DNA from: Candidatus Omnitrophota bacterium
GTDB lineage: Bacteria; Omnitrophota; Gorgyraeia; Aquiviventales; Aquiviventaceae
DNA: 62,227 nt
Assembly: GCA_030697665.1 (NCBI GenBank)
Contig: JAUYPJ010000144.1
Coordinates: 1 to 62,227 of the forward strand
Reading direction: 5' to 3'
Shown here: piece after piece, positions 50,798-59,303 of the stretch
Layout of the letters: each line of letters begins with the position of its first letter
How positions within the stretch are numbered: position 1 is the stretch's first letter
Notes under the pieces: generated by a model
Database searches by the model: none
Told to the model about the DNA's origin: nothing
Seen by the model: only the letters and a program-made list of their open reading frames with translations
Translations under genes and position numbers: made by a program

Positions 50798-51820
50798 TTA
50801 TGAAGCCATGAAACTAAAGTTGGGGCCTTCCGATTGCGCTCTGTGTAACGGATCAATTGGAGGGATGTCTCCGGTATCTGCACGATCAACCAGCTTCAGA
50901 AACAACTCCATGCAAAATTCCGCAACTTCCGTAGATGTGAAGTGACGTTCGGGCGCAAAGCGAGAATGCCAGCACCATCCTTGATCAGCAGTCAGATCAG
51001 GATCGAACTCGTGCTCTGTGAGTAGCTCAGGTTCGCCAAATGTGATGAATTTCCCTCGCTGTTGCGGAAGCAAGACTCTGCCGTTGAACTCCCGGACAAT
51101 CAATGGTGAGTGCTCCAGCGTATTTGCATAACTTGGGCGCCAGTAAACCACCAAGCTGACGCGTCCAGTCGTGATCACCGTCATATCATCATCTGAACCA
51201 GCCTCTAGCTTCAACCCCGCCGAGTCTGTTCGAATCTTTTCAACTAGGCTTCGAATTTCACCATGAACCTTTTCGGCCTGCTTTCCTGCCTCCTGCACCC
51301 CTTCCTGGCAGGTCAGTAATCTTCTGCGGTTTGCTCTGGCTTCAAGTTCGCGCTGCAGACGCTTGGCACGGTTAACCGGATCTTCCTTCTGCAGCCGACC
51401 TCCAAGGGACTCGATGCAGGATTTTATTGCACCGACTGCCTGCTCAATACCATAATTCGCGAGGTGTAGGCGGATGTTCGTCTCCGGAAGCCAAATGGGC
51501 GGTCGACTCGCCTCATCGACCATGATGAAAAGTAGCCCGTTCCAACCCATTTTTAAGCACCGGTCCTTAATTGCGGCTTCCTCGACTCTGGTCCAAGTGG
51601 TTTCACCCCAACCGCTCTTGTAAAGGACTACGGCCAGCCGAGATTGTTCATAAAATACCTGGCGGAAGGACTCGAGCCCATCGGTTCCTGCTAAGGCTTC
51701 CTGTCTATTAAAGTACGCGAACACGCGGAAGTTGGGACTGAGACGTTGGTGCAATTCTCGCGCGATTTGCTCGTTCTCGTTCAAGAAAGAGATCGCCACA
51801 TCATATTGATAATCTTCCAT
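50798..51820 (-). CDS. TIR-domain protein with coiled coil and C-terminal extension
   Basis: The 340-residue protein has an N-terminal TIR domain: YDVAISFLNENEQIARELHQRL, RVFAYFNRQEALAGTDGLESF, SRLAVVLYKSGWGETTWTRVEEAAI with the candidate catalytic Glu at 80/81. A coiled coil (about 150-200, AKRLQRELEARANRRRL onward) follows, then a ~130-residue beta-rich domain of unknown type (VSLVVYWRPSYANTLEHSPL). TIR domains in prokaryotic defence cleave NAD+ or make cyclic ADP-ribose signals. Its start abuts the stop of the zinc protein gene. Confidence 0.82.
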   Translation of the reverse strand: MEDYQYDVAISFLNENEQIARELHQRLSPNFRVFAYFNRQEALAGTDGLESFRQVFYEQSRLAVVLYKSGWGETTWTRVEEAAIKDRCLKMGWNGLLFIMVDEASRPPIWLPETNIRLHLANYGIEQAVGAIKSCIESLGGRLQKEDPVNRAKRLQRELEARANRRRLLTCQEGVQEAGKQAEKVHGEIRSLVEKIRTDSAGLKLEAGSDDDMTVITTGRVSLVVYWRPSYANTLEHSPLIVREFNGRVLLPQQRGKFITFGEPELLTEHEFDPDLTADQGWCWHSRFAPERHFTSTEVAEFCMELFLKLVDRADTGDIPPIDPLHRAQSEGPNFSFMAS

Positions 51821-52105
51821 TTACATCCCCCAACGTCTTGTCGCGGCAGTGGCTCGTGCTAGTCGCGCTGAGCGACGATTGGCAAGCGCATGCTCTGCGC
51901 CGTTGTGACAGGCAAACCAGCCAGCTATCCGGAACGACGACGAAGCAGCGGCCAAGTCGTCAACGTATCGATCGCAAGCGTCGCACTTCTCGACCACGAC
52001 CCACGGTTCTTTCCGGGCCGCAATCTTGCACGAGGGTACGGCGGGAGCCAGCACCCCACTTCCACCGCAAGCTTGACATCGCCCCCGGATTCGTTTGACG
52101 CTCAT
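51821..52105 (-). CDS. Small zinc-ribbon protein in the defence-like operon
   Basis: The 94-residue protein has CQACGGSGVLAPAVPSC near the N-terminus (a DnaJ-type CxxCxGxG element) and CDACDRYVDD later, which together could bind zinc. FACHNGAEHALANRR follows, then an Arg/Ala-rich tail. The ATG at 52105 gives this core. It lies between the PLD and TIR genes with tight spacing. The function is unknown; it may be a DNA- or RNA-binding adaptor. Confidence 0.6.
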   Translation of the reverse strand: MSVKRIRGRCQACGGSGVLAPAVPSCKIAARKEPWVVVEKCDACDRYVDDLAAASSSFRIAGWFACHNGAEHALANRRSARLARATAATRRWGM

Positions 52106-52125
52106 TACTGTTACTTCCTCGAAGA

Positions 52126-52989
52126 TCACTTGGCAATCATCCAACGGTCGCCCACCAATCTCACCAACCCGTGCTTCTTGAGTTGTTGCTGCGCTGTTCT
52201 GACGGCATGTTTCCACCTCTTCCCAAATCGCTTACCATCGATAATCCGATCGACACTGTTGTCGCACAGGTCTGGATGAATCGCCTCAATCATCGGGTGC
52301 AACTGGATGGTGCTCAATGGACCGTGGCATTGCAGCAGATACAGGATTGTTTTCGCAAAAACGGTGTGCAACGCACCGCCGGCAAGTCTCAGCCTGATCA
52401 GTTCGTCCTCGGCGAGCCGGAACGCCTCATTGAACGCCTGCCGTACGGACTTGACGACCGTTGCTTGCTGCCTGCGGTATGTCGCGCGCACCCTATCCAC
52501 AATTTGGCAATACGCCGCAAGCCGCTGGGGAAGTATGGCTGCGCCGAGTCCGGAATAGGCGGCGATATCTTGTTGGATTGCTTCTACGAGCGTATGATCG
52601 GTAATCTCCAAACCATACTCGTAATTCAGCAGAAGTCCGGCATTGGTCAGATTGCCGGATGTCACGATAGCGCGATCGCTGTCTGCCACATATACCTTGG
52701 CATGAAGTCGAGGAAGATGAGAAATGTGGACGTTAGACACTGCTTCCGTGATCGATTGTAGGGCGCGCGGATCGGTCGACCCTTGGCAGATGTTCAGTGG
52801 TGACAGATCTGTCAGAAAGCGCAAGCGCGCTTCACTGCGAGTACCGGGAGAAAGATTTTCGGTGACGAGATCAACGCCCTCCTGAGTCACATACGGCGAC
52901 GAAACAAGCAGTTCGGTCTTTACGCTGGCAACGAGTTGGGCTAATGTGTCATTCCAGTTACGGCCCAAGAGGCGAAACGACGTCGCCAT
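52126..52989 (-). CDS. Phospholipase D-like nuclease-family protein with C-terminal winged helix
   Basis: The 287-residue protein has ELLVSSPYVTQEGVDLV and one HKD-type motif, HAKVYVADSDRAIVTSGNLTN (His96, Lys98, Asp103, then Ser-Gly-Asn). PLD-fold nucleases dimerise so that two such motifs form one site. The last ~80 residues (LSTIQLHPMIEAIHPDLCDN...KRWKHAVRTAQQQLKKHGLV) look like a winged helix. Its position between the LexA-like gene and the TIR gene suggests an effector or regulatory nuclease in the same system. Confidence 0.8.
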   Translation of the reverse strand: MATSFRLLGRNWNDTLAQLVASVKTELLVSSPYVTQEGVDLVTENLSPGTRSEARLRFLTDLSPLNICQGSTDPRALQSITEAVSNVHISHLPRLHAKVYVADSDRAIVTSGNLTNAGLLLNYEYGLEITDHTLVEAIQQDIAAYSGLGAAILPQRLAAYCQIVDRVRATYRRQQATVVKSVRQAFNEAFRLAEDELIRLRLAGGALHTVFAKTILYLLQCHGPLSTIQLHPMIEAIHPDLCDNSVDRIIDGKRFGKRWKHAVRTAQQQLKKHGLVRLVGDRWMIAK

Positions 52990-53034
52990 CAGTTGCGCCG
53001 CTGTCTTTTCGTCTGTTCCGAAGTCGGCATCAGT

Positions 53035-53643
53035 CTATCTTTCCTTCGGGTACCCTCTGAGCAGAGAAACAAATCGCCCTTGGATCGTGCATGCCTGCAC
53101 AAAAAGCGGCTTGAGGGCGCGGTTGCGCGGCTCAAGCCGAATGCGGTGCTTCTCCTTGTAGAAATACTTTAGGGTGGCCTCGTGATTGTCGGTCAGCACG
53201 ACCACTAGGTCGCCGTCTTTCGCCGTACTGGTCTGCTCTGCGATGACGACGTCGCCATCCAGAACGCCGTCCTCCATCAGGCTGTCGCCTTTGACCTTGA
53301 GCGCAAAGTAGTTGCGAGCCTTGTTGGGAACCAGGAGCGCAGGCACCTGGATGGTGTCGTGACCCTCGATCGCCTCGATGGGCCGGCCGGCCGCGATGGT
53401 GCCGGCCAACTGGATTGTTCGGACGTTGGTTCCACCGTTCTTGCTGATCTCAATGGTCCGCGGCCGATTGTCGTCCTTCCGGAGAAAACCCTTGTGCTGG
53501 AGGGCTTGAACGTGGAAGTGAGCGGTCGAGACAGAGGAAAGTCCGATATGCTCTTTAATTTCTTCCAGGGAGGGGGCGTAATCGTGCTTCTTGATGAAGA
53601 CCTTGATGAAATCGAGGACTTGCTTTTGTCGCTTGGTGAGCAT
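53035..53643 (-). CDS. LexA-like self-cleaving repressor
   Basis: The 202-residue protein has a LexA winged helix (MLTKRQKQVLDFIKVFIKKHDYAPSLEEI), cleavage site Ala85-Gly86 in TIAAGRPIEA, Ser121 in VKGDSLMEDGVLDGD and Lys159 in HEATLKYFY, all intact, so RecA-stimulated self-cleavage is expected. It is encoded at the head of the operon, and a promoter with paired TTTCGAT sites precedes it. It may be the cell's SOS LexA, or a dedicated repressor linking the downstream genes to DNA damage. Confidence 0.88.
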   Translation of the reverse strand: MLTKRQKQVLDFIKVFIKKHDYAPSLEEIKEHIGLSSVSTAHFHVQALQHKGFLRKDDNRPRTIEISKNGGTNVRTIQLAGTIAAGRPIEAIEGHDTIQVPALLVPNKARNYFALKVKGDSLMEDGVLDGDVVIAEQTSTAKDGDLVVVLTDNHEATLKYFYKEKHRIRLEPRNRALKPLFVQACTIQGRFVSLLRGYPKER

Positions 53644-53651
53644 GGGGTGAG

Positions 53652-53696
53652 TTTCGATTTACTTTCGATAATAGTCCCGTTGGAGGGTCGAGTCAA
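53652..53696 (-). promoter_or_regulatory. Promoter and putative LexA-like operator
   Basis: On the minus strand TTGACT (53691-53696), a 17-bp spacer and TATTAT (53668-53673). Immediately downstream ATCGAAA occurs twice as a direct repeat (complement TTTCGAT at 53652-53658 and 53663-53669), starts 11 bp apart, one helical turn. A repressor bound there would block the start site. It does not resemble the E. coli LexA box, but LexA sites vary between phyla. Confidence 0.6.
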
Positions 53697-53750
53697 CAAA
53701 AAGATGCGGTGGGGGGATTGGCGAGCGAGTGGCGGGGGCGGGGGAGCGGG

Positions 53751-54113
53751 TTAGCGTTGGTTCTCAAGATCAGGGCCGGCTTCAGGCTCCTCATCCCAGC
53801 CCAAGCCGAGCGCGATCTTGCAATCTTCCGAGGCCATGGTGCGCGGATCCCAGGGCGGGGTGAACACGACGTTGACGACGGCGCTCTTAACCCCTGGCAG
53901 CGAGGCCAAGGTCCGCTGCACCGAGGCCTTCAATTGCGGGCCGTACGGGCAGAAGGGGGACGTGAACGTCATCGTCAGCTTCACCTCGTCGCCATCGGGC
54001 TGCGGGTTGATGTCCGCCCCGTAGATGAGGCCCAAGTCGACGATTCCGAGATGAAGCTCAGGATCCTCGATCGGCTTCAGCGCCTCGAGCGCCTGTTGCT
54101 CAGTCACGGCCAT
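53751..54113 (-). CDS. sufT: SufT/MIP18-like DUF59 protein
   Basis: The 120-residue protein has the DUF59 core ALEALKPIEDPELHLGIVDLGLIYGADI and the Cys-containing TFTSPFCPYGPQLKASVQRTL with a C-terminal VVFTPPWDPRTMASEDCKIALG. SufT proteins help load Fe-S clusters onto targets. It is the last gene of the suf operon. Confidence 0.88.
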   Translation of the reverse strand: MAVTEQQALEALKPIEDPELHLGIVDLGLIYGADINPQPDGDEVKLTMTFTSPFCPYGPQLKASVQRTLASLPGVKSAVVNVVFTPPWDPRTMASEDCKIALGLGWDEEPEAGPDLENQR

Positions 54114-54137
54114 TCACTCGCCCTCACCCCGTTGGCC

Positions 54138-54199
54138 ACACGCTGCAAGCTTCAGGCTTCAGGCCAAGGACGCAGGGCCTGGGGCTTGCGGCTTGCAGC
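54138..54199. repeat. Inverted repeat between sufU and sufT
   Basis: GCTGCAAGC (54142-54150) and GCTTGCAGC (54191-54199) flank TTCAGGCTTCAGGCC/GGCCTGGGGC arms. The repeat overlaps the last codons of sufU, giving it the divergent tail GCKPQAPGPASLA. The word ACACGCTGCAAGC is shared with 1053-1120. Confidence 0.75.
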
Positions 54200-54650
54200 C
54201 TGTTGCTCCACTGTGTTGTTGGCTGTAGTCTGTGAGCCCTTGCTCCACCACGTTCCATGAGAGCGCCGCGCACTTGATGCGCACCGGAAACTTCCTGACC
54301 CCGGCCAGCGCCTCCAGATCCCCCAGATCGACGGCGGGGTCAGGCCCCTGTCCCTGCATGAGCGCTTTCATCGCCTCGATGAGCCGCCGGCTCTCCGGCA
54401 GCGGCTTGCCCTCCAACTGTCCGGCGAGCATCGACGCAGCCGCCTGGCTGATGGCGCACCCCTTGCCCTGGAAGCGAACCTGCTGGATCTTGCCGTCCTC
54501 CAGGCGCAGGTGGAAGGTGAGCGCGTCGCCGCAGAGGGGGTTGGTGCCTTCCACGCTGATCTGCGCGCCAGGGAGCTCGCCGCTGTGCGTCGGACGCCGG
54601 AAATGATCCAGGATGACTTCCCGATAGAGCTCATCGAGCTGCTCGATCAT
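54159..54650 (-). CDS. sufU: Fe-S scaffold/sulfur-acceptor protein SufU
   Basis: The 163-residue NifU-N-type protein MIEQLDELYREVILDHFRRP has the three ligand cysteines in NPLCGDALTFHL (CGD), QGKGCAISQAAASML and RIKCAALSWNVVEQGL. It takes sulfur from SufS, encoded just upstream. The start codon at 54650 overlaps the end of a MITE-like repeat, and the C-terminal ~15 residues are encoded by a palindrome, so both termini are shaped by repeats. Confidence 0.92.
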   Translation of the reverse strand: MIEQLDELYREVILDHFRRPTHSGELPGAQISVEGTNPLCGDALTFHLRLEDGKIQQVRFQGKGCAISQAAASMLAGQLEGKPLPESRRLIEAMKALMQGQGPDPAVDLGDLEALAGVRKFPVRIKCAALSWNVVEQGLTDYSQQHSGATGCKPQAPGPASLA

Positions 54651-54790
54651 CCCACAACCTGGCTGCTTGCGCCTGTGGCGCAGACGCGGCGGGTGCTCCC
54701 CCTGCCGTGACACGTCCCCCACCCGCCGCGATCGCGGCGTTCCTGTCGTGCGGTCCCGCGGCGTGCGCCGCGACAGCTAGGTTGTGGGAT
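54649..54790. repeat. MITE-like palindromic element, copy 2
   Basis: The ends are ATCCCACAACCT (54649-54660) and AGGTTGTGGGAT (54779-54790), perfect 12-bp inverted repeats. Internal hairpins include CGCCGCGATCGCGGCG-type stems and CGCGGCG-TGC-GCCGCG. The ends match the 5751-5865 element. It fills the sufS-sufU spacer, and its left end supplies two bases of the sufU ATG. Confidence 0.8.
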
Positions 54791-54816
54791 CATCCGCTCA
54801 CCCCTGCCGCGCGATC

Positions 54817-56064
54817 TCACAGGGCCACACGCACGGGCTTCCTGAAGAAGGCCTGGGCCGCGCGGATCGCCTCCAGGAGACGGTCGACCTCCTGCTGGGT
54901 ATTGTAGAGGTAGAAGCTGGCGCGGGCCGTGGCGACCACCCCCAACCGGCGCATCAACGGTTTGGCGCAGTGGTGGCCGGCTCGGATCGCCACCCCTTCC
55001 GCGTCCAGCGCCGTCCCGACATCGTGCGGATGCAGCCCTTCCAGATTGAACGAGATGATGCCGCCGCGCTCAGCCGTCTGGCGACTTGGGCCGTAGAGGA
55101 GGACGCCGTCCACGTCTTGCAACTGCTCGATCGCGTAGGCGGTCAGCGCCTGCTCGTGGGCGTGGATGGCATCCATCCCGATCCGCTCCAGGTACGCCAA
55201 TGCCTCCCCGAAGGCAATGACGTCGGCGATATTGGGGGTGCCGGCTTCGAACTTCCAGGGCACGTCGTTCCAGGTCGAGGAGGTAAGCTGCACGTCGGAA
55301 ATCATCTCCCCCCCTCCGAGAAACGGCTCCATCGTCTCCAGCAGCTCCTCGCGGGCATACAGCACGCCAACCCCTGTCGGCCCGAGCATCTTGTGCGAGG
55401 AGAAGGCCAGCGCATCGCAGCCCAGCGTCTGAACGTCCAGCGGGAGGTGCGGCGCGCTCTGCGCGGCATCGACCAGCACGAGCGCCCCACGCGCATGGGC
55501 CCGCTCCGCGATCCGCGACACCGGATTGATGGTGCCCAACACGTTCGACATGTGGGTGAGCGCGACGAGCTTGGTCCTCGGCGTCAGCAGCGTCTCCAGC
55601 TCCTCCAACGATAAGGTGCCATCCGGGGCCACCGGCAGGAAGGCCAGCGTCGCCCCCGTGGCCCTGGCCAGCAACTGCCACGGCACCAGGTTGGAGTGGT
55701 GCTCCATTTCGGTCAAGAGGATCTGGTCGCCCGGTTGGAGGACGGAACGCCCCCAGGCGTTGGCAAAGAGGTTGATGGCTTCGGTCGCGTTGCGGGTAAA
55801 CACGATGCCGCGAGACGACGGGGCCTGCACAAAGCGCGCGGTCCGCTCCCGCACCGCCTCATAGGCGGCGGTCGCCTCCTCGGCCAGGGTATGGATGCCG
55901 CGATGGATGTTGGCGTTGTAGTGGCTGTAGTAGCGCACCAGCGCGTCGATCACTTGGCGGGGCTTCTGGGTGGTCGCCGCGTTATCCAGGTAGACCAGCG
56001 GCTTGCCGTGCACCGTACGGCTCAGGATCGGAAAATCGGCTCGGATTCTTTTTATATCCAACAT
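54817..56064 (-). CDS. sufS: Cysteine desulfurase SufS
   Basis: The 415-residue PLP enzyme starts MLDIKRIRADFPILSRTVHGKPLVYLDNAATTQKP. It has the Schiff-base Lys in LAFSSHKMLGPTGVGVLY, HSNLVPWQLLA, VDAAQSAPHLPLDVQ and the catalytic Cys in IRAGHHCAKPLMRRLG. It supplies persulfide sulfur to SufU for assembly on SufBCD. Confidence 0.95.
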   Translation of the reverse strand: MLDIKRIRADFPILSRTVHGKPLVYLDNAATTQKPRQVIDALVRYYSHYNANIHRGIHTLAEEATAAYEAVRERTARFVQAPSSRGIVFTRNATEAINLFANAWGRSVLQPGDQILLTEMEHHSNLVPWQLLARATGATLAFLPVAPDGTLSLEELETLLTPRTKLVALTHMSNVLGTINPVSRIAERAHARGALVLVDAAQSAPHLPLDVQTLGCDALAFSSHKMLGPTGVGVLYAREELLETMEPFLGGGEMISDVQLTSSTWNDVPWKFEAGTPNIADVIAFGEALAYLERIGMDAIHAHEQALTAYAIEQLQDVDGVLLYGPSRQTAERGGIISFNLEGLHPHDVGTALDAEGVAIRAGHHCAKPLMRRLGVVATARASFYLYNTQQEVDRLLEAIRAAQAFFRKPVRVAL

Positions 56065-56067
56065 GGT

Positions 56068-56138
56068 CAGCGTAGAGCGTACAGCGTGGAGCGTTCAGGT
56101 TTTTTACTCTACGCTGAACGCTGCCCGCTGAACGCTGG
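56068..56138. repeat. AGCGT-word inverted repeat between the Rieske gene and sufS
   Basis: CAGCGTAGAG (56068-56077) pairs with CTCTACGCTG (56107-56116), and GCGTTCAG/CTGAACGC words repeat on both sides. It is intergenic within the suf operon. Confidence 0.7.
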
Positions 56139-56139
56139 T

Positions 56140-56445
56140 CTATTGGACTTTCACGAAAATCTGCCCGCCTTCCACCTGCACGTCGTAGGTTGCCACGGGC
56201 ACCGCGGCGGGCAGGCACAGCACCTTGCCGGTGGTCACATCGAAACGCGCCCCATGACGGGGACACTCGATGGCATTCCCGTCAAGCCACCCATCCGCCA
56301 ACGGGCCGTCGTCGTGCGTGCAGGTGTCGTCGATGGCGGAGAACCCGCCCTCGGTGTGGCAGACCAACAGCCGCCTGCCCTGGACCTCCACCGCCTTGAA
56401 CTGTCCGACCGGCACCTCACTCGCGTTCGCCACCGTCACAAACAT
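56140..56445 (-). CDS. Rieske-type [2Fe-2S] ferredoxin
   Basis: The ~101-residue protein has the Rieske ligands CTH in AIDDTCTHDDGPL and CPRH in AIECPRHGARFDVTTGKVL. It resembles the ferredoxin subunits of non-heme oxygenases. Encoded between sufD and sufS, it may be a client or an electron donor for cluster assembly; small Rieske proteins inside suf operons are seen in several phyla. An ATG five codons upstream is possible. Confidence 0.88.
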   Translation of the reverse strand: MFVTVANASEVPVGQFKAVEVQGRRLLVCHTEGGFSAIDDTCTHDDGPLADGWLDGNAIECPRHGARFDVTTGKVLCLPAAVPVATYDVQVEGGQIFVKVQ

Positions 56446-56481
56446 GCCGACCTCAAACACGCTCTCAAGACATGTCCCATG

Positions 56482-57801
56482 TCACCTGTCACCTGTCACA
56501 GTCATCTGCAGGCTCCCCTCAATCTCCCGGCGCAAACGCTCTTGCAACGGCTCAAACGGCACCTGCTGCACGATGGGTTCGACGAAACCCAGCACCAGGA
56601 ACCGCTGCGCGATGTCGCGGGGGACGCCGCGCGACATCACGTAGAACAACTGCTCCTCATCGATCGGGCCGATCGAGGCGCCGTGCTTGCACTGCACGTC
56701 ATCCGCCAGGATCTCCAGCATGGGGATCGTCTCCGCCTTCGCCGACGGGCTCAGCATGAGGTTGTGATTGGCCTGGTACGCGTCGGTCTGCACCGCCTGC
56801 TTGGCGATCCGGATCAAGCCGGTGTAGATCATCTGGCTCTGATCCTGCAGCGCCGCCCGCATCTGGAGGTCAGACGTCGTGTGCGGCGCCTGGTGGTCCT
56901 GGAGCGTATGCTGGTCGACATGCTGCGCGCCGTGGCCGAAGACGAAGCCGTAGAGCCTGGCCGAGGCGCGCTCACCCCCGAGCGTCGTCACGAGATGCGC
57001 CTTCGAGACCACCGCGCCGAGGGCGATGTTGGCGGCCGTCAGCGAGGCGTCGCCGGCGAGCGTCGCGCGCTGGAACAGGAACTCCCGCACCTGGGGCCCC
57101 CAGCGCTGGAGCCGGATGTACTGGAGCCGGGCGCCGCGCTCCAGCACCAGCTCGATGCGGCTGTTGATCAGCGACGTCCCCTCTTGGGAAGACGACAGGA
57201 GGCTGACATATTCATCGATGATGGTCACCGCGCTCCCCTCGCCAACGGTGATGACCGTCAGGGGAAAGAGCGCCTGCTGCGCGGCGGAGGAGACGACGTG
57301 GATGAGGCGCAGCGGCCGCGCGCTGGTGAAGCGGGAGGGCACCTGCACGCACAGGTCGTCATGGTGAAACGCGTCGTTGAGGCTGGTGAGCTTCTGCTCG
57401 GCATCCGTCAAGCCATCCGCGTCGAGGAGGCGCTGCAGGAGCTCAGGCTGCCTGGAGGCGGCCTGGCTCATCTCCTGGATGAGGATCTCACCAGGGGAGG
57501 GAGGGGTCTGCCACTCTCCGTTGACGCGGATGACCAACTGCTCATCCGCGAGCGGACGCGTCAGCTCCTCCAGTTGCGCAACCGGAGGGGCGTGCACCCG
57601 CTCCGGGCGCGCCGGCGTGAAGCCCCGCGCAGGATCCAACAGCGAGACGTCGGTCCGGCGCCACACGTCGTCGCTTGGGTGCGGCCAGGGCAGCTCTGCG
57701 TGCCTGGCCAGCGCCCTGTGGCGCCGCTCGGTCAGCCACGACGGCTCATCGAGTCGCTTCGCCCACTGCTCAATTATCGCCGTGCTAAATGCATCGCTCA
57801 T
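56482..57801 (-). CDS. sufD: Fe-S assembly protein SufD
   Basis: The 439-residue SufB/SufD-family protein has a divergent N-terminus and the beta-helix core: [66 protein letters not shown] and the C-terminal MLEILADDVQCKHGASIGPIDEEQLFYVMSRG. It forms SufBC2D with its neighbours. The ATG at 57801 is preferred; the region upstream is a GATTACGC-word palindrome. Confidence 0.92.
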   Translation of the reverse strand: MSDAFSTAIIEQWAKRLDEPSWLTERRHRALARHAELPWPHPSDDVWRRTDVSLLDPARGFTPARPERVHAPPVAQLEELTRPLADEQLVIRVNGEWQTPPSPGEILIQEMSQAASRQPELLQRLLDADGLTDAEQKLTSLNDAFHHDDLCVQVPSRFTSARPLRLIHVVSSAAQQALFPLTVITVGEGSAVTIIDEYVSLLSSSQEGTSLINSRIELVLERGARLQYIRLQRWGPQVREFLFQRATLAGDASLTAANIALGAVVSKAHLVTTLGGERASARLYGFVFGHGAQHVDQHTLQDHQAPHTTSDLQMRAALQDQSQMIYTGLIRIAKQAVQTDAYQANHNLMLSPSAKAETIPMLEILADDVQCKHGASIGPIDEEQLFYVMSRGVPRDIAQRFLVLGFVEPIVQQVPFEPLQERLRREIEGSLQMTVTGDR

Positions 57802-57818
57802 TGATTTCACAGATGGCG

Positions 57819-57857
57819 AAAGCTGATTACGCGGATGAATCTGCGTAATCAGCCTTT
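57819..57857. repeat. GATTACGC-word inverted repeat between sufB and sufD
   Basis: AAAGCTGATTACGC and GCGTAATCAGCCTTT form a near-perfect hairpin with a 10-base loop, followed by a further AATCAGCGTAATCCGCG copy up to about 57875. Confidence 0.75.
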
Positions 57858-57878
57858 CCAATCAGCGTAATCCGCGTT

Positions 57879-59294
57879 TTATCCGACAGCCCCCTCCATT
57901 TCAAGCTGCACCAGGCGATTGAGCTCCACCGCGTACTCCAGCGGCAGCGCCTTGACGAACGGCTCGATGAACCCGTTGACGATCATGCTCATCGCTTCCT
58001 GCTCGGTCAGCCCCCGGCTCATCGCGTAGAAGAGCTGCTCATCGCCGATCTTGGAGACGGTCGCCTCATGCCCGATCTGCACCCGCTTCTCGTCGATCTC
58101 CATCGTCGGATAGGTGTCAGAGCGCGCCTCAGGGCTCAGCAGCAGCGCATCGCAACGGACCGTGGACTTGGCGTTGGTCGCGCCGGGGTAGACCTTGACG
58201 AGCCCCCGGTAGGTGGTGCGGCCGCTTCCCTTCGAGATCGACTTCGAGGTGATCACCGAGGATGTGTCCGGCGCAGCATGGATCATCTTCGCGCCCGCAT
58301 CCTGGTGCTGCTCCGAATTGGCAAACGCCACCGACAGCACCTCGCCCCGCGCCCCGCGCCCCATGAGGTACACCCCGGGGTACTTCATCGTAAGTTTCGA
58401 CCCAAGATTTCCGTCGAGCCACTCAACGGTTGCGCCCTCATGCGCCACGGCGCGTTTCGTCACCAAGTTGTAGACGTTCTTCGACCAGTTCTGAATCGTC
58501 ACGTAGCGAATCTTCGCGTGCGGCATCGCGATGAGCTCGACGACCGCCGAGTGGAGCGAATCGGACGAATACGATGGGGCGGTGCAGCCCTCGAAATACG
58601 TCACCTCCGCTCCCTCATCCGCGATGATGAGGGTCCGCTCAAACTGGCCCATGTTCTTCGCATTGATGCGGAAGTAGGCCTGCAGCGGCATGGCCACCTT
58701 CACGCCCTTGGGCACGTAGATGAACGAGCCGCCCGACCACGTGGCCGTATTCAACGCCGCAAACTTGTTGTCCGCCGGTGGGATCACCGTGCCGAAGTAG
58801 CGCTGGACGATCTCGGGCTGCTCCTTCAGGGCGCTGTCCATGTCGAGGAAGATGACCCCCTGCTTCTGGAGGTCATCCCGCATGGAGTGGTAGACGGACT
58901 CACTTTCATATTGCGCTGACACCCCAGCGAGGAACTTCCGCTCCGCTTCGGGAATGCCCAAGCGATCAAACGTCTTCTTGATCTCCTCGGGCACATCCTC
59001 CCAGCTCTCGCTTTTCTTCTCGGTGGGCTTGAGGTAATAGTAGATGTCGCCGAAGTGGATGCTGTTCAACAGCGCGGTATTCGCCCACTGCGGCATCGGC
59101 TTCTGGGTGAAGTACCGGTAGGCCCGCAGACGGAGGGTGAGCATCCAGGCCGGCTCGCCCTTCATTCCGGAGATCTGCTTCACTTTCTCCTCGTCCAAGC
59201 CAGGCTCCGCCTTAAACACGGAGCGCTCCGGCACGTGGAACCCGTAGAGCCGGTCGTAGTCCTCGTTGATGTTGACCTGGGGCTTCGTTGCCAT
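57879..59294 (-). CDS. sufB: Fe-S assembly scaffold SufB
   Basis: The 471-residue protein has [72 protein letters not shown] with a conserved Cys, [35 protein letters not shown] and [36 protein letters not shown]. It is the principal scaffold of the SUF complex. AGGAGG precedes two adjacent ATGs; the second (59294) has the better spacing. Confidence 0.95.
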   Translation of the reverse strand: MATKPQVNINEDYDRLYGFHVPERSVFKAEPGLDEEKVKQISGMKGEPAWMLTLRLRAYRYFTQKPMPQWANTALLNSIHFGDIYYYLKPTEKKSESWEDVPEEIKKTFDRLGIPEAERKFLAGVSAQYESESVYHSMRDDLQKQGVIFLDMDSALKEQPEIVQRYFGTVIPPADNKFAALNTATWSGGSFIYVPKGVKVAMPLQAYFRINAKNMGQFERTLIIADEGAEVTYFEGCTAPSYSSDSLHSAVVELIAMPHAKIRYVTIQNWSKNVYNLVTKRAVAHEGATVEWLDGNLGSKLTMKYPGVYLMGRGARGEVLSVAFANSEQHQDAGAKMIHAAPDTSSVITSKSISKGSGRTTYRGLVKVYPGATNAKSTVRCDALLLSPEARSDTYPTMEIDEKRVQIGHEATVSKIGDEQLFYAMSRGLTEQEAMSMIVNGFIEPFVKALPLEYAVELNRLVQLEMEGAVG

Positions 59295-59303
59295 CATCTC
59301 CTC

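Noticed and set aside
55696-57804. A 700-codon open frame on the plus strand opposite sufD, the Rieske gene and sufS
   Set aside because: It is antisense to clearly conserved SUF genes, has no ribosome site and no recognisable domain; long antisense frames are expected at this G+C content.
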